A stretch of 64,000 bases of DNA from Coxiellaceae bacterium (GTDB lineage Bacteria > Pseudomonadota > Gammaproteobacteria > Berkiellales > Berkiellaceae), in contig CANJXG010000001.1 of NCBI GenBank assembly GCA_947478905.1, forward strand, positions 1-64,000, written 5' to 3'. The notes beneath the pieces were generated by a model. It was not told the origin of the DNA. It worked only from the letters and a program-made list of their open reading frames with translations, and did not search any database. Positions 10,625 through 21,856 of this stretch are shown here, piece by piece. A program made the translations under genes and the position numbers. Numbering within the stretch: the stretch's first letter is position 1; the number at the start of each line of letters is the position of its first letter.

Positions 10625-12967
10625 TTAAAACAACGCCTCATTATTTGAATCCTCTTTTGGAGTCATTTCTACAGTCACTACCTCTGCCCCTGTATCAGGA
10701 GCAACTTGGGTAGGTACGGTATCTTCTCTAAAAATTTCAAAAATAGCATTGGATTGGTCAGGATAGGCTAACAGGCCTGTTTTAGGATCGATTTTAACGC
10801 TGACAATGCCATTTGGGGGCACTAATACGTAGGGGGGGATTTTTCTAAGCGCATTCCCCATAAATTTCATCCAAATAGGAATCGCTGCACGGGAGCCTCC
10901 TTCTTTAAGGCTTTTAGGTTCATCAAAACCAACCCAGGCAGTAGCTACTAAAGTCGGATGATACCCGGCAAACCACGCATCCACATCTTTTTGGGTAGTT
11001 CCTGTTTTTCCGCCTAAATCTAATCGATTTAACGCTTTAGCGCGAATACCACTTCCGGTTTGAATAGTGTCTTGTAAGATAGAATTCATAATATAGGTGG
11101 TTTGAGGAGATAAAACACGAGGCATAGATTTTGTAGTATTGAATAAATCCATGTCACAATCATTACATACACGCGCAGGTTGCGCTTCAAAAATGACTTC
11201 TTTTTGATTATTTTTAATGCGAGTGATGAGATAAGAATCGACTTTATAGCCTCCATTTGCAAAAGTGGCATAACGGGTGGTTAGCTGTAAAGGGGTGATA
11301 GAGTTGGTTCCTAAGGCAAGTGATAACGTAGGCGGTAAACTTTTGCGTTCAAAGCCAAATTTCTCTAAAAAGTCAATGACTTTGAGGATCCCTAATGCTT
11401 CTAATAAACGAATAGAGACTAAGTTTCTAGACTCAGTTAAGCCAATACGTAAACGAGTTGGCCCTCCAAATTTTTTAGAGACATTTTGGGGGCGCCATGC
11501 TTCTTTTAAGCTTGGATCGGAAACAACTAAAGGAGCATCATTAATAATGCTAGCAGCAGTATAGCCTTGTTCAAGTGCAGCAGCATAAATAAAAGGCTTT
11601 AAACTAGAGCCAGGTTGTCTGAGTGCTTGAGTAGCACGATTAAAGTTCGATAATCTAAAATCATAGCCCCCCACTAAGGATAAAATTGCACCGTTTTCAG
11701 GGTTCATCGCAACCAGTGCACCACTGGCTTGTGGAATTTGGCTTACCATCCAAGACTCAGCCATTTTTTCTACATAAATCACATCCCCTTTTTTAAAAGT
11801 AGAGGCTATCGATTTATGTGGGATAGCCCATTGTACTCCTCGTAAAGGAATTTGAATTTTTTGGCCAGTTGCTAATATTCCATACAGGTTGCCCGTATCC
11901 ACACGGGTAATAGCGCTAGGGAGTAACTTAGCATAGCTTGGATACCGATTTAATAATGCATGAGCATTTACTTTATTTAAATCGGTGGGTATAGTGACTT
12001 TCGCAATCGCGCCTCTATATCCATGTCTTTTATCGTATTCACGTAGCCCTGATTGTACAGCTTCTTGTGCAGATTTTTGTAGTGCACTATCAATAGTAGT
12101 ATAGACTTCTAATCCTTGAGTATAGGCCTCATCTCCATATAATGAAATAATTTCTTGACGGACCATTTCAGCAACATAGGGCGCATAAAAGCCAAGATCG
12201 TTATTATGGTAGGTTACATGAATGAGCGCTTTAGTTGCTTTTGCATGTTCTTTTTCAGTAATAAACTGATAATGCAGCATTCGATTTAACACGTGGTTAC
12301 GACGCTTTAGAGCACCCTGAGGATTATTGACTGGATTAAGCGCCGAAGGGGCTTGAGGTAATCCGGCAAGCAGGGCCATTTGATCAAGGCTAAGTTGTTC
12401 AATTGGTTTTCCAAAATAGACTTCACACGCTGCAGCAATACCATAAGCTTTTTTTCCAAAATAAATTTTATTAAGGTAGAGTTCTAAGATTTGATCTTTA
12501 GAAAGTTCTTTTTCTATTTTCAGCGCCAAGAGAATTTCATTGAGCTTTCTTGAAAAAGTTTTATTTCGGGTCAAAAAGAAGTTTCGAGCAACTTGCATGG
12601 TAATAGTGCTAGCACCTTGTTCTTTGGTACCTCGTGTTACAAGATGTAAAGAAGCACGTAATAGACCTCGAAGGTCAATTCCTGGGTGTTCATAAAATCG
12701 ACGATCTTCAGTTGCCAATATGGCTAATTTTAATTTTTCAGGAATTTTAGAGAGTGCGATGGGGGTGCGTCTATTTTCCCCATATTCACCCAATAATTGA
12801 CCATCTGAGGTATAAATTTTGAGAGGCACTTCAAGTTGACCTGCTTGTAAGTTATCTATAGAGGGCAAATTAGCGCTGAGGTATATAGTAATAATCAGGA
12901 GAATACTTAGGCCAAAAATACCAAGTATAAAACCTATTTTGAATAAAAGTTTAAATAGTGTTTTCAT
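10625..12967 (-). CDS. mrcA: Penicillin-binding protein 1A (bifunctional transglycosylase/transpeptidase)
   Basis: This 780-residue class A PBP polymerises and cross-links peptidoglycan in the periplasm. An N-terminal membrane anchor (~9-30) is followed by a GT51 transglycosylase domain with [16 protein letters not shown] and [13 protein letters not shown] linker/OB region comes next, then the transpeptidase domain with active-site Ser in QPGSSLKPF, the SRN motif and [15 protein letters not shown]. The length is slightly under the E. coli 850. It is transcribed divergently from pilM across ~140 very AT-rich bases, the classic ponA-pilMNOPQ arrangement. The end is near the convergent tRNA-Pro. 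Confidence 0.95.
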   Translation of the reverse strand: MKTLFKLLFKIGFILGIFGLSILLIITIYLSANLPSIDNLQAGQLEVPLKIYTSDGQLLGEYGENRRTPIALSKIPEKLKLAILATEDRRFYEHPGIDLRGLLRASLHLVTRGTKEQGASTITMQVARNFFLTRNKTFSRKLNEILLALKIEKELSKDQILELYLNKIYFGKKAYGIAAACEVYFGKPIEQLSLDQMALLAGLPQAPSALNPVNNPQGALKRRNHVLNRMLHYQFITEKEHAKATKALIHVTYHNNDLGFYAPYVAEMVRQEIISLYGDEAYTQGLEVYTTIDSALQKSAQEAVQSGLREYDKRHGYRGAIAKVTIPTDLNKVNAHALLNRYPSYAKLLPSAITRVDTGNLYGILATGQKIQIPLRGVQWAIPHKSIASTFKKGDVIYVEKMAESWMVSQIPQASGALVAMNPENGAILSLVGGYDFRLSNFNRATQALRQPGSSLKPFIYAAALEQGYTAASIINDAPLVVSDPSLKEAWRPQNVSKKFGGPTRLRIGLTESRNLVSIRLLEALGILKVIDFLEKFGFERKSLPPTLSLALGTNSITPLQLTTRYATFANGGYKVDSYLITRIKNNQKEVIFEAQPARVCNDCDMDLFNTTKSMPRVLSPQTTYIMNSILQDTIQTGSGIRAKALNRLDLGGKTGTTQKDVDAWFAGYHPTLVATAWVGFDEPKSLKEGGSRAAIPIWMKFMGNALRKIPPYVLVPPNGIVSVKIDPKTGLLAYPDQSNAIFEIFREDTVPTQVAPDTGAEVVTVEMTPKEDSNNEALF

Positions 12968-13107
12968 AATTTTTTATAATTTTAATGATTAGTTATGGAA
13001 TATCGAAAAGTTAAGTATTTATGCTATGCTATTATATTATTTAATTTATATAATTTAATTATTTGAATATTAATATTTTTCTTTTACAAAAGTTGGGTAA
13101 TTAACCT

Positions 13108-14181
13108 GTGTTAAAATTATTCTCAAGCAAAACGCAAAAAATGGTTGGGCTCGATTTTAGTGCTTCCTCGGTTAAGCTATTGGAATTAGGAAAACAGGGC
13201 GATACTTATTGTATCCAAAGCTATGCTGTAGAACCTTTACCCCCTGAAGCAATAGATGCAACAACCATTAAAGATGTAGAGGCTGTTGGTAAAGCTATTG
13301 CAGCAGTTGTTGCGCGTTCCCGAACAACGGTTAAATTAGCGGCTATTGTTATTCACAATGCTGCAGTTATTACTAAAACTATCCAAATGAGCGCATCTTT
13401 AAAAGAACAGGAGCTGGCAACTCAAATATCTTTTGAAGCGGATCGATATATACCATATCCATTACAGGAAATCAACTTAGATTTTCAAGTATTAGGTCCA
13501 AATCCCAAAAATGCGAGTTTATTGGATGTTTTATTAGTTGGAACTAAAACTGAGAATGTAGATGCTCGTATTGAGGCCTTAGCATTAGGGGGCCTTACAG
13601 CGAAAGTCGTTGATGTCGAGGCCTATGCCGTAGAAAGAGCTTTTGGATTGATTATAAAGGATTTGCCTAAGGAAAGCAAAAATGAAACCGTTGCTATTAT
13701 TGATATTGGAGCCGTAGCCACGACTTTGTGTGTACTATGTGATGGTAAGAGTGTCTATGTGCGAGAGCAAAACTTTGGCGGGCAGCAGCTTACTGAAGAA
13801 ATTCAGCGTCGATATAATTTATCAGCGGCTGAAGCGATGATGGCTCAAAGAGGAGAAAATGAATTAGAGGGATACCAGAGTGAGATTTTAAATCCTTTTA
13901 AGTTCGTCGCGGTGCAGCAAGTCAGTCGTGCTTTACAATTTTTCTTTTCTTCCGGATCTTTTGCAGAAATTGATACCATTGTATTAGCAGGGCGTTGTGC
14001 GACCATGCCTGGGTTAGCGAATTTGATTCAAGAACAATTAGGGATCCCTACCATCATCGCCAATCCAATATCCGAAATGATCGTGAGCCCTACAGTAGAT
14101 GTCGCACGCTTACAGGAGGATGCGTGTGGATTGTTGCTTTGTTGTGGTCTTGCAATGCGGAGTTTTATAGATGGTTATTAA
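13108..14181 (+). CDS. pilM: Type IV pilus inner-membrane platform protein PilM
   Basis: A 357-residue actin-fold (FtsA-like) cytoplasmic protein that binds the N-terminus of PilN. Visible motifs are VGLDFSASSVKLLEL (phosphate 1), a central AIIDIGAVATT (phosphate 2) and a late VLAGRCATMPGL (adenosine motif). The start is GTG at 13108; the Shine-Dalgarno is poor (GGGTAA about 12 bases upstream). pilN starts 11 bases before the pilM stop, so translation is coupled. It is first in the pilMNOPQ-aroK-aroB operon. Complete. Confidence 0.94.
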   Translation: MLKLFSSKTQKMVGLDFSASSVKLLELGKQGDTYCIQSYAVEPLPPEAIDATTIKDVEAVGKAIAAVVARSRTTVKLAAIVIHNAAVITKTIQMSASLKEQELATQISFEADRYIPYPLQEINLDFQVLGPNPKNASLLDVLLVGTKTENVDARIEALALGGLTAKVVDVEAYAVERAFGLIIKDLPKESKNETVAIIDIGAVATTLCVLCDGKSVYVREQNFGGQQLTEEIQRRYNLSAAEAMMAQRGENELEGYQSEILNPFKFVAVQQVSRALQFFFSSGSFAEIDTIVLAGRCATMPGLANLIQEQLGIPTIIANPISEMIVSPTVDVARLQEDACGLLLCCGLAMRSFIDGY

Positions 14182-14722
14182 TATTAATTTATTACCTTGG
14201 CGTGAAGAAAAAATTGAACAGCAAAAACAGCAATTTATTTTCTTTATTAGCGTATGCGCCGGATGTGCAGTTTTAGTATTATTAACTATGCATTTTGTCT
14301 TATCGTATAAAATCAATTATCAAGACAATTTGAATGATCATCTTCGAAGCGAAATTGTAGGATTAGATCAAAAAGTTGCTTCTATTGCCACGCTTCAAAA
14401 AGAAAAAAAAAGTTTATTAGCAAGGATGCACGTCATTCAACAGTTACAGCGAGATAGGCCCAAAATTGTAAAATTATTTGATACCATTACTAGAACCGTC
14501 CCAGAAGGATTATATCTGACGAATTTAACTCGTACAGGAAAATATTTATTAGTCGAAGGCAAAGCAGAATCTAATACTCGCGTTTCTAAATTTATGCGCA
14601 ATATGGATGCTTCTGCTTGCTTGACCAATGCAGTACTTACCTTTATTCAAGCAGATAATACTGAAAAAGTAAATCATGGTATAGATTTCTCTTTACAAGT
14701 TACCCAACGTTTGGATGCATGA
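14171..14722 (+). CDS. pilN: Type IV pilus assembly protein PilN
   Basis: A 183-residue bitopic inner-membrane protein. The N-terminal INLLPWREE, the PilM-binding motif of the family, is intact. A transmembrane helix follows at ~22-44, then a coiled coil and a periplasmic ferredoxin-like domain. It overlaps pilM by 11 bases and pilO by 4 (ATGATG), consistent with tight operon coupling. It forms the PilMNOP alignment complex linking the motor to the secretin. Confidence 0.93.
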   Translation: MVININLLPWREEKIEQQKQQFIFFISVCAGCAVLVLLTMHFVLSYKINYQDNLNDHLRSEIVGLDQKVASIATLQKEKKSLLARMHVIQQLQRDRPKIVKLFDTITRTVPEGLYLTNLTRTGKYLLVEGKAESNTRVSKFMRNMDASACLTNAVLTFIQADNTEKVNHGIDFSLQVTQRLDA

Positions 14723-15423
14723 TGAATATAAATTGGAAAGAATTAAGAGAACTGGAACTCAATAATCTAGGGGCGTGGCCATTGCCAATGATTATTGTAT
14801 TGATGATTTTTGTGAGTCTCTTTATTTTATTGATGGGCTATTGGTTTGATATTAAAAATCAATTTGAGCGCCTTGCATATGCTCAATCAGAAGAAGTAAA
14901 ATTAAAAACTGATTTTGTTACAAAATCCCATCAAGCTGCTAATTTATCGGCTTATAAACTTCAATTGGAGAATATGAAAAAAATGTTTGGTGGCTTATTG
15001 CGACAGCTGCCTGAACAAACAGAAGTGCCTGCTCTTTTAGAGGATATCTCTCATCAAGGATTAGCCACTGGTTTAGAATTTCAATCTATTCGTTTACAGC
15101 CTGAGCGCGCAGTTGATTTTTATATAGAATTACCAATTGAAATATCGGTTGTTGGAAATTATCAACAATTTGCTGAATTTGTTAACAATGTAGCTGCTTT
15201 GCCTAGAATTGTTACATTACATGATTTTGTTATTCAGCCATATAAAGATCAAAATACAGAAGCCCCTAAAGAATTAGATACAGAACCAGGTAAAAATGTA
15301 GCTAATAGAGATCAAGCCACCGCAGATCAGAGCAAAGTGCACAACACAGATAACTTAGTTATGAAGATTACGGCAAAAACGTATCGCTATGTCAATAGAG
15401 ATCATAAAAATGATCATAAATAA
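14719..15423 (+). CDS. pilO: Type IV pilus assembly protein PilO
   Basis: A 234-residue inner-membrane protein. A short cytoplasmic N-terminus is followed by one transmembrane segment (~21-42), a coiled-coil stretch and a periplasmic domain with the family pattern LLRQLPEQTEVPALLEDIS and FQSIRLQPE. The C-terminus has a charged, low-complexity insertion (~180-215) before the final strand. It heterodimerises with PilN. It overlaps pilN by 4 bases; pilP begins inside its end. Confidence 0.92.
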   Translation: MMNINWKELRELELNNLGAWPLPMIIVLMIFVSLFILLMGYWFDIKNQFERLAYAQSEEVKLKTDFVTKSHQAANLSAYKLQLENMKKMFGGLLRQLPEQTEVPALLEDISHQGLATGLEFQSIRLQPERAVDFYIELPIEISVVGNYQQFAEFVNNVAALPRIVTLHDFVIQPYKDQNTEAPKELDTEPGKNVANRDQATADQSKVHNTDNLVMKITAKTYRYVNRDHKNDHK

Positions 15424-15940
15424 GCTAATTAACATATTTTTATTGTTTATAATGATCAATTTATTAGGCTGTCATAGTGAAAATTTAGAAGAATTAGATG
15501 CGTTTATGAATAAGGTTAAAAGTCAGTCTGTCGAAAAAATTGAAATATTACCAGATGTTGAACCTTATGAAAATTTTACCTATAGTGCAATGAATCTTCG
15601 CAGCCCTTTTGCACGTCCGGAATTTGAAAGAGATGCCGCCAATGGCGCTAGCAATAATGGGCTGCATCCAGATATGAATCGTCGAAAAGAAGTACTCGAA
15701 AATTTCCCCTTAGATGGACTAAGAATGTTAGGAACTTTAGAAAAAAATGGAAAACGATGGGCGATTGTCAAAGATAGTGATGCAACGATTTATCGTGTAA
15801 CTTTAGGAAATTATATTGGCCAAAATTATGGCCATATTGATTCCGTACAAGAAGATAGTATAAAAATTACGGAAATTATACCGGACGGTCGCGGTGGTTG
15901 GATAGAACGAAAGGCATCTTTGGCGCTGATTGCCCAGTAA
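15410..15940 (+). CDS. pilP: Type IV pilus lipoprotein PilP
   Basis: Start chosen at ATG 15410, giving a clean lipoprotein signal (MIINKLINIFLLFIMINLLG followed by Cys, lipobox LLGC); an upstream in-frame ATG at 15389 would add seven residues. The rest is the PilP pattern: an extended N-terminal segment with YSAMNLRSPFARP, then a small beta-rich domain (LRMLGTLEKNGKRWAIVKD, YRVTLGNYIGQNYG). It links PilN/PilO to the secretin PilQ. It overlaps the pilO end by 14 bases. Confidence 0.92.
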   Translation: MIINKLINIFLLFIMINLLGCHSENLEELDAFMNKVKSQSVEKIEILPDVEPYENFTYSAMNLRSPFARPEFERDAANGASNNGLHPDMNRRKEVLENFPLDGLRMLGTLEKNGKRWAIVKDSDATIYRVTLGNYIGQNYGHIDSVQEDSIKITEIIPDGRGGWIERKASLALIAQ

Positions 15941-15959
15941 AAGATCAAATGGAGAGGGA

Positions 15960-18032
15960 ATGAGGAATATGTCGATTTTTAGATATGTAATTTTGTTTTT
16001 TATGTTAAGCATTAGCACGTATGTGTACGCGATGCCAGAGTTAAACTCTATAGATGTAAAAGACTTACATAATAAAGTTCAAATTCATTTAGGCCTGAGT
16101 GAGATAGTTAAAGAGCCTATTAGTTTTTCAACGGAAAATCCTGCACGTGTGATATTAGATTTTCCTTGTGTTTCTAATACACTCTCAAAAAAAGAGTCTA
16201 GAAAAATAGTGAATATGGGGGCGGTAAAAAAAGTTTGTGTCGTGGAAACTAATGGTAGAATGCGCGTAATTGTAGATTTACATAAAAGCGTGCCTTACAG
16301 CATTAAACGGCATAATAATACTATTTGTTTGATCTTAGATTCAAGTTCTGCACCTCATAATAACGCTAAGGAAGCTTCATTTGCAGGAATTCATAAAGCA
16401 CATGCTATTAAAGATATTGGGTTCCATCGTGGTGAGAAAGGCGAAGGTCGTGTCAATATTGACCTAGCAGGGTCAAAAACACCTGTTGATGTAAAAGAAG
16501 AACGTAGCCAAATTGTCTTACGATTTATTAATACGCAATTGCCAGAACGTCTTGAAAGGCTTTTGGATGTGACGGATTTTGGTACTCCGATTACGAGCAT
16601 TAATACTTTTAGACAAGGCAAAGATGTAGTCATGCAAATTAAATTTCATGGTGCCACCGAAAATAGAGCTTATCAGGCAGATAATCGGTTTACACTTGAA
16701 GTAAGATCAATAACGCATCAGGCCAAAGAAAAAGCACAAAAAGAGAAAGGGGAATATACTGGTGAGCGTTTATCTTTAAATTTTCAAGATATTGAAGTGC
16801 GAGCCGTATTGCAGTTGATAGCAGATTTTACAGGGTTGAATATCGTAGCCAGTGATACGGTCACTGGGAATGTAACATTACGTTTGCGTAATGTACCCTG
16901 GGATCAAGCGTTAGCGATTATTTTAAAAAGTAAAGGTTTGGATAAGCGTCAAGTTGGGAATGTATTATTGATAGCGCCTGCTGAAGAAATGGCTACTAGA
17001 GAAAAGCTAGAGTTACAAAATTCTCAGCAGGTAGAAGATTTGGCAGGATTACGTTCTGAATATATTCAAATTAATTATGCAAAAGCGGCAGCGCTCGCTG
17101 TTTTATTAAAAGCTGACAAAAATAGTTTGTTATCTAGTCGAGGCTCTGTTTCTGTAGATGAGCGTACTAATATGTTATTAGTACAGGATACACCTTTAAA
17201 AATTTATGAAATTCAAAAATTAGTGCGTCGTTTAGATATTCCTGTTAGACAAGTTTTGATTGAAGCAAGAATTGTCTTGGCGAATGATGATTTTGAAGAG
17301 GCTTTAGGGGTACGCTTTGGATATGCTGCCAAAGTTGGAGAGGGGCCTCGTACGGGACTTGCGGGCGTAGTAGATGGCGGTTCTAGCTCCATTGCCTTAG
17401 GTGCAGCCCCCTCTACTATTGATCCACTCCATAGATTGGCGGTTAATTTGCCTCAATTTTTAAGTGGAGGGGTTAACGCATTAGGAAGATTCGCCTTCAC
17501 GGTCGCTAAGTTACCGGGGGGTACCATTTTAGATTTAGAATTAATGGCGCTTGAAAAAGAAGGATTAGGAAAAATTGTATCCAGTCCTCGCTTGGTAACT
17601 TCTGATCAGCATTTGGCGTATATTGAATCAGGGGAAGAAATTCCATATAATGAAAGTACATCCAGTGGTGCCGCAGCAATTGCGTTTAAAAAAGCCGTCT
17701 TGCGATTAGAGGTAACGCCACAAATTACACCAGATGATCATATTTTATTAGATTTGAAGGTTAATCAAGATTCCCGTGGCGAACCTACGGGGTCGACTGT
17801 TGCCATTAATACTCGAGAGTTGCAAACTAAAGTATTAGTTGCTAACGGAGATACTGTTGTATTAGGCGGTATTTACGAACAAACGAAACAGTGTTCCATT
17901 ACGCGCGTTCCATTTTTAGGTCGACTCCCCTGGGTCGGTTTTTTATTTAGAAGCCAATCTACCCTTGATCAGCGTAAAGAACTGATGATTTTTGTTACTC
18001 CCAAAATTATTAAAGAAGATACGAGTTGTTAA
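15960..18032 (+). CDS. pilQ: Type IV pilus secretin PilQ
   Basis: About 690 residues; outer-membrane channel for the pilus fibre. Starts possible at ATG 15960 or 15969, both after GGAGAGGG (15951-15958); the signal peptide is ~20 residues ending in YVYA. Domains in order: two AMIN domains (~25-245), a short linker ([19 protein letters not shown]), the STN/N0 domain ([17 protein letters not shown]), the secretin N1 domain ([12 protein letters not shown]) and the secretin core with the conserved [21 protein letters not shown] and VVLGGIYE. Length is typical. aroK begins one base after its stop. Confidence 0.95.
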   Translation: MRNMSIFRYVILFFMLSISTYVYAMPELNSIDVKDLHNKVQIHLGLSEIVKEPISFSTENPARVILDFPCVSNTLSKKESRKIVNMGAVKKVCVVETNGRMRVIVDLHKSVPYSIKRHNNTICLILDSSSAPHNNAKEASFAGIHKAHAIKDIGFHRGEKGEGRVNIDLAGSKTPVDVKEERSQIVLRFINTQLPERLERLLDVTDFGTPITSINTFRQGKDVVMQIKFHGATENRAYQADNRFTLEVRSITHQAKEKAQKEKGEYTGERLSLNFQDIEVRAVLQLIADFTGLNIVASDTVTGNVTLRLRNVPWDQALAIILKSKGLDKRQVGNVLLIAPAEEMATREKLELQNSQQVEDLAGLRSEYIQINYAKAAALAVLLKADKNSLLSSRGSVSVDERTNMLLVQDTPLKIYEIQKLVRRLDIPVRQVLIEARIVLANDDFEEALGVRFGYAAKVGEGPRTGLAGVVDGGSSSIALGAAPSTIDPLHRLAVNLPQFLSGGVNALGRFAFTVAKLPGGTILDLELMALEKEGLGKIVSSPRLVTSDQHLAYIESGEEIPYNESTSSGAAAIAFKKAVLRLEVTPQITPDDHILLDLKVNQDSRGEPTGSTVAINTRELQTKVLVANGDTVVLGGIYEQTKQCSITRVPFLGRLPWVGFLFRSQSTLDQRKELMIFVTPKIIKEDTSC

Positions 18033-18033
18033 C

Positions 18034-18573
18034 ATGTTAGGTGAAAAAAATAACGTATTTTTAATTGGTCCGATGGGTGCTGGAAAAAGTACCATTGGCA
18101 AGCAATTGTCAAAGTTGCTCGGGCTAGAATTTTATGATGCTGATCAAGAAATTGAAAAAAGCACAGGCGCTAATATTGCCTGGATTTTTGATGTGGAAGG
18201 AGAATTGGGTTTTCGAAAAAGAGAATCTATTGTGATTGATGCGCTTTCTCAAAAACAAGGCATTGTATTAGCGACTGGAGGCGGTGCAATTTTAAATGCA
18301 CAGACTCGAAGTTATTTAGCTTCTAGAGGAACGGTTGTGTATTTATATGCAACCATTGCTCAGCAGTTGGAACGCACTATACGAGATAAACGCAGACCCT
18401 TATTGCAAGATAAAGAAAATAAAGAAGATAAACAAGCTACTTTAGAAAATCTTATGGAACAACGCGATCCTTTATACAGAGAAATTGCAGATATTGTGAT
18501 TATGACAAACAGGCGCAGCATACAGATTGTTTCTCAAGAAATTTTGAAAACGTTACAGGATACCTTTGAATAA
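18034..18573 (+). CDS. aroK: Shikimate kinase
   Basis: A 179-residue P-loop kinase that phosphorylates shikimate at O3. Walker A is [15 protein letters not shown]; the substrate-binding DADQEIE, FRKRE and ATGGGAIL follow, and the lid arginines are in DKRRPLLQ. A short lysine/glutamate-rich insertion (KENKEDKQ) sits in the lid region. Start chosen at ATG 18034 because upstream sequence reads through the pilQ end and is not conserved. The aroK-aroB pair downstream of pilQ is typical of gammaproteobacteria. Confidence 0.95.
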   Translation: MLGEKNNVFLIGPMGAGKSTIGKQLSKLLGLEFYDADQEIEKSTGANIAWIFDVEGELGFRKRESIVIDALSQKQGIVLATGGGAILNAQTRSYLASRGTVVYLYATIAQQLERTIRDKRRPLLQDKENKEDKQATLENLMEQRDPLYREIADIVIMTNRRSIQIVSQEILKTLQDTFE

Positions 18574-19645
18574 TTTTCCTACCATTATAATTCAAGAAGG
18601 GTTATTAGATAACCCTTCTGTTTTTTCCAATTTTTTTAAAAAAAATAATCAGCAGGGTATGATTATAACCGATGATCTGATTGCACCGTTATATCTTCAT
18701 CGTTTGATAACTACTTTAGAAAAAATTCCTTCGATAAAGCAAATCGATCACCTGATTATTCAAAATGGAGATACGTATAAAAATTTAGAAACAGCACAGC
18801 GTGTTTTTACCTCTTTAATTGAGCAACATCATTATCGAGACACTATTCTCATTGCTTTAGGGGGTGGAATGATAGGCGATTTAACAGGTTTTTGTGCTGC
18901 TTGTTATTTAAGAGGTGTAGCTTTTATTCAAATTCCGACGACTTTGCTTGGGCAAGTAGATGCGGCTATAGGGGGTAAAACAGCAGTGAACCATCCTTTA
19001 GGTAAAAATTTAATAGGTGCTTTTTACCAACCTAAAGCGGTTATATGTGATCTTGCTTTGCTACATTCTTTACCACCACGCGAATTTATTGCAGGTTTAG
19101 CAGAAGTAATAAAATATGGTTTAGCGCTGGATGCTGATTTTTTTGTTTGGATAGAGCACAATATAATGTCTATTTTAGATAAAAAATTAGAATCAATGGA
19201 CTATATGGTTCGTCATTGTGTCAATCTTAAAATGAATATTGTTTCAAAAGATGAACGTGAAAAAGGCGAACGGGTATTTTTAAATTTTGGTCATACCTTA
19301 GGACATGCGCTTGAGACAACACTAGATTTTCAAATTTTATCTCATGGTGAAGCAGTAAGTATTGGGTTGTTAGCTGCAGTGGCCTTATCTGAGCGGGTAT
19401 GTAAATTAGACTCGGATATTTTTATTCGTTTAAAAAAATTATTAATATTGATTGGATTACCGGTTCAAATTCCTGCACAGCTCAGTGTTGCTCAGTTAAT
19501 GACAGCTATGATGATGGATAAGAAAAATAAAAAAGATTCAACCCGTTGGGTTTTATTAATCGATTTGGGTAAATCTAAATTAATACAAGATGTTCCCTAT
19601 GAATTAGTTCAGGAACTACTGCTAAATTTGGGCGCACGGAATTAG
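18566..19645 (+). CDS. aroB: 3-dehydroquinate synthase
   Basis: 359 residues; converts DAHP to 3-dehydroquinate in the shikimate pathway, using NAD and a divalent metal. Recognisable motifs: [54 protein letters not shown], and metal ligands in GLAEVIKYG and [19 protein letters not shown]. The start is TTG at 18566, overlapping the aroK stop by 8 bases and indicating coupled translation. Length matches the E. coli enzyme (362). Last gene of the pil-aro operon. Confidence 0.95.
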   Translation: MNNFPTIIIQEGLLDNPSVFSNFFKKNNQQGMIITDDLIAPLYLHRLITTLEKIPSIKQIDHLIIQNGDTYKNLETAQRVFTSLIEQHHYRDTILIALGGGMIGDLTGFCAACYLRGVAFIQIPTTLLGQVDAAIGGKTAVNHPLGKNLIGAFYQPKAVICDLALLHSLPPREFIAGLAEVIKYGLALDADFFVWIEHNIMSILDKKLESMDYMVRHCVNLKMNIVSKDEREKGERVFLNFGHTLGHALETTLDFQILSHGEAVSIGLLAAVALSERVCKLDSDIFIRLKKLLILIGLPVQIPAQLSVAQLMTAMMMDKKNKKDSTRWVLLIDLGKSKLIQDVPYELVQELLLNLGARN

Positions 19646-19646
19646 T

Positions 19647-19812
19647 TAAAAAACTACCTATATACAGTTTATATGCTCAGCTTTATTATCTATGTGTAGT
19701 TACAAAAAAATTGTAATAAATTTAAATTAATGGAATACTACTCAGGCTTGAAATGACAGCGAGCATTTTATAGATTTAATCGATTGGATATGTTCCTTGG
19801 TTTGAGTAATTC
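19647..19812 (+). promoter_or_regulatory. Duplicated promoter/leader module, copy A
   Basis: This region is a diverged copy of the one at 21857-21998. The 68 bases 19711-19778 align without gaps to 21922-21989 with about 59 identities by hand. Both copies have TTGTAA, a 17-base spacer and AATACT (here 19711-19716 and 19734-19739), a plausible sigma-70 promoter. A conserved leader follows (GCATTTT.TAGATTTA). After base 19778 copy A jumps to sequence matching the peptide gene's 3' end in copy B (about 22163 onward), so the peptide gene appears deleted here. Confidence 0.6.
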
Positions 19813-21774
19813 ATGATTAAGAAGCTTATGAGTAAAATCTTGTTATTAATAATCTTTATTGTCAGCTGTAATGCTGGCATAAGTACTTCCACCTATGCAC
19901 GTTGGGCGACACTTCAAGATTGTGACTCTAAAGTTGAATATTTAAATCAGCGAGTGTATGTAAAAAAAGATGGCAGTGAAAATCTGATTTGGGATTTAAA
20001 AACGAAAATATTAAATGAACAAGCTACTTCTGGTTATAATCCCTATACCATGACTTATAACGCTCAGCTTTCTAAAATAAAAATTTTAGAAGCTAAAACT
20101 ATTATGAACAATAAAGTATCTCCAGTACATGCCAGTCAAATTATTGATCTTCCTATTGCAAGTGAGGCAAAAAACTTAGAGTATCACCGTCAAGTATCTA
20201 TCACTTATCCAAATCTTAAAAAGGGTGCAAATATTTATTTGAAATACCAAGAAAAAAATATCTCTCCTTATAAAAATCTTTATTATTCTGCCTTTATTTT
20301 CGGTAAAGATCAATATGAAAAATCACATGATATAGCGATTACATCCGAGCTACCTTTGTATATTTCTGTAAATGATCCTAATAAAGCACTTCACATTAAA
20401 CAAAGTACAATAATTAAAAAAAATAAAAAGATTTATTTTCTTAAAATAAAACAAATAAAACCTATACACAGCGAATTGATTGATGAAGATGAAGGCCATT
20501 TTAATCCAAAAAATCTTAGCATAGTTTCTGTATCATCTGTCCCTAATTTAGCTGAGTATGGTAAAATAGTATCAAAAGAGTATGATAAAATAAAAAACCA
20601 ACCTTTGCCTCCATTATATAAAGAAATTGCTGAGCTAGCACAAAAAGAAAAAACACTTATAGAAAAAATCAATAAAGTTACTTCTTTATTAGCAGAAAAA
20701 ATAACCTATTTATCAGATTCTAAAACTTCAAGTAAAGGGTATGATCCTCGTTCTTTAGAAGAAGTTACTAATACTCAGCTTGGGGATTGCAAAGATTTTT
20801 CAATGGGCACAGCCGCGATTTTGGAATCTATTGGGATACATGCACACGTAGCGCTTGTTCTCTCTGGAGAAGATGCACTTCCTTCTCCTACTAATCTACC
20901 TGGTTATGGGCAAACTGATCATGCCATTGTTAAAGTAGAACTCCCTTCTGGGCCACTATGGCTTGAGGCTACTAGTCCTTTAAGCATAGCACCTTATATT
21001 TCTTCCAATATTGCCAACAGAGGGGCAATTGTTTTAAAAGGGAAGCACTCTACTTATGAAAGAATTCCTGCTTTAGACGCAAAAGATCAAAGAATAGTAC
21101 AGGATGTGGTATGGAATATGCAAAATACGGATCATGTTAAAATCAAGGGAACGATTAAAGTTTTAGGGACTGCAGCTCAGCGTTTTGCTGGAGAAGAAAG
21201 TGAACATATTACCCAAGCTAAGTTATTAAGCATGGTGCAAAAGAACTTTGGCTGTGGACCTATAGTGGAGCAGCATTTTACTCTTCCTAATGTAAGCTCT
21301 AAAATTATACATGATTTATATTTTGATTATGCATTAAAAGCACAAAATTCTGCGCTTACCACCAATACTGGAAAAGCGGTTCCTCTTTTTTATACTGCAT
21401 TGAATCGTTTGATAGTTAAAAAAGATTCAGTATCCGATACGTATTTAGGTCCGCCTAGCATAATGGAATTATCGGCTGTTTTTAAAAATATTTCTGCGAT
21501 TGGACGAAATAATTTAAATTGTAATATTGAATCTCCCTGGGTGAATATTTCTAGAACGGTTCAATATGAAAAAAATCAGGTTGTGCTTCATCAAAAATTA
21601 GAGCTTAAAAAGAGTTGGATTGAGGGTTCTCAATTACAATCAGAAGAATATAAAAAATTACAATCTGATCTTTCGCAACATTTTACGAGCGGTATTGCTA
21701 TTATTTTTAAGCCTCACAATAAATTATTAGCCCGAGCGAAGGCTTTTTTGTCATCTAAGGGGTCTTTGAGTTAA
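19813..21774 (+). CDS. Exported DUF3857/transglutaminase-like protein, 653 aa
   Basis: An N-terminal signal peptide (MIKKLMSKILLLIIFIVSCN..., ending near STYA) directs export. The N-terminal third resembles DUF3857 (YVKKDGSENLIW, then an alpha/beta region). A transglutaminase-like core follows: Cys326 in GDCKDFS and His370 in TDHAIVKVE. The third catalytic position, usually Asp in LDPT-like motifs, is Glu385 in WLEATSP. A beta-rich C-terminal third follows. Family members are secreted or periplasmic cysteine-protease-fold proteins of mostly unknown substrate. It is expressed from the duplicated promoter shared with the GG-leader peptide downstream. No clear terminator follows. Function is inferred only at fold level. 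Confidence 0.75.
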   Translation: MIKKLMSKILLLIIFIVSCNAGISTSTYARWATLQDCDSKVEYLNQRVYVKKDGSENLIWDLKTKILNEQATSGYNPYTMTYNAQLSKIKILEAKTIMNNKVSPVHASQIIDLPIASEAKNLEYHRQVSITYPNLKKGANIYLKYQEKNISPYKNLYYSAFIFGKDQYEKSHDIAITSELPLYISVNDPNKALHIKQSTIIKKNKKIYFLKIKQIKPIHSELIDEDEGHFNPKNLSIVSVSSVPNLAEYGKIVSKEYDKIKNQPLPPLYKEIAELAQKEKTLIEKINKVTSLLAEKITYLSDSKTSSKGYDPRSLEEVTNTQLGDCKDFSMGTAAILESIGIHAHVALVLSGEDALPSPTNLPGYGQTDHAIVKVELPSGPLWLEATSPLSIAPYISSNIANRGAIVLKGKHSTYERIPALDAKDQRIVQDVVWNMQNTDHVKIKGTIKVLGTAAQRFAGEESEHITQAKLLSMVQKNFGCGPIVEQHFTLPNVSSKIIHDLYFDYALKAQNSALTTNTGKAVPLFYTALNRLIVKKDSVSDTYLGPPSIMELSAVFKNISAIGRNNLNCNIESPWVNISRTVQYEKNQVVLHQKLELKKSWIEGSQLQSEEYKKLQSDLSQHFTSGIAIIFKPHNKLLARAKAFLSSKGSLS

Positions 21775-21856
21775 TCTACATTATAAATGATTAATTTCTC
21801 TTATCTCCCAAAGCTATCTTTCTATATTAGCTGGCGCATGACCCTTGTTGGTACCT

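Noticed and set aside
10614-10634. Hairpin TTGTTTT/AAAACAA after tRNA-Pro as terminator
   Set aside because: Only A/T pairs but one, 2-base loop, overlapping the mrcA stop; too weak to call.
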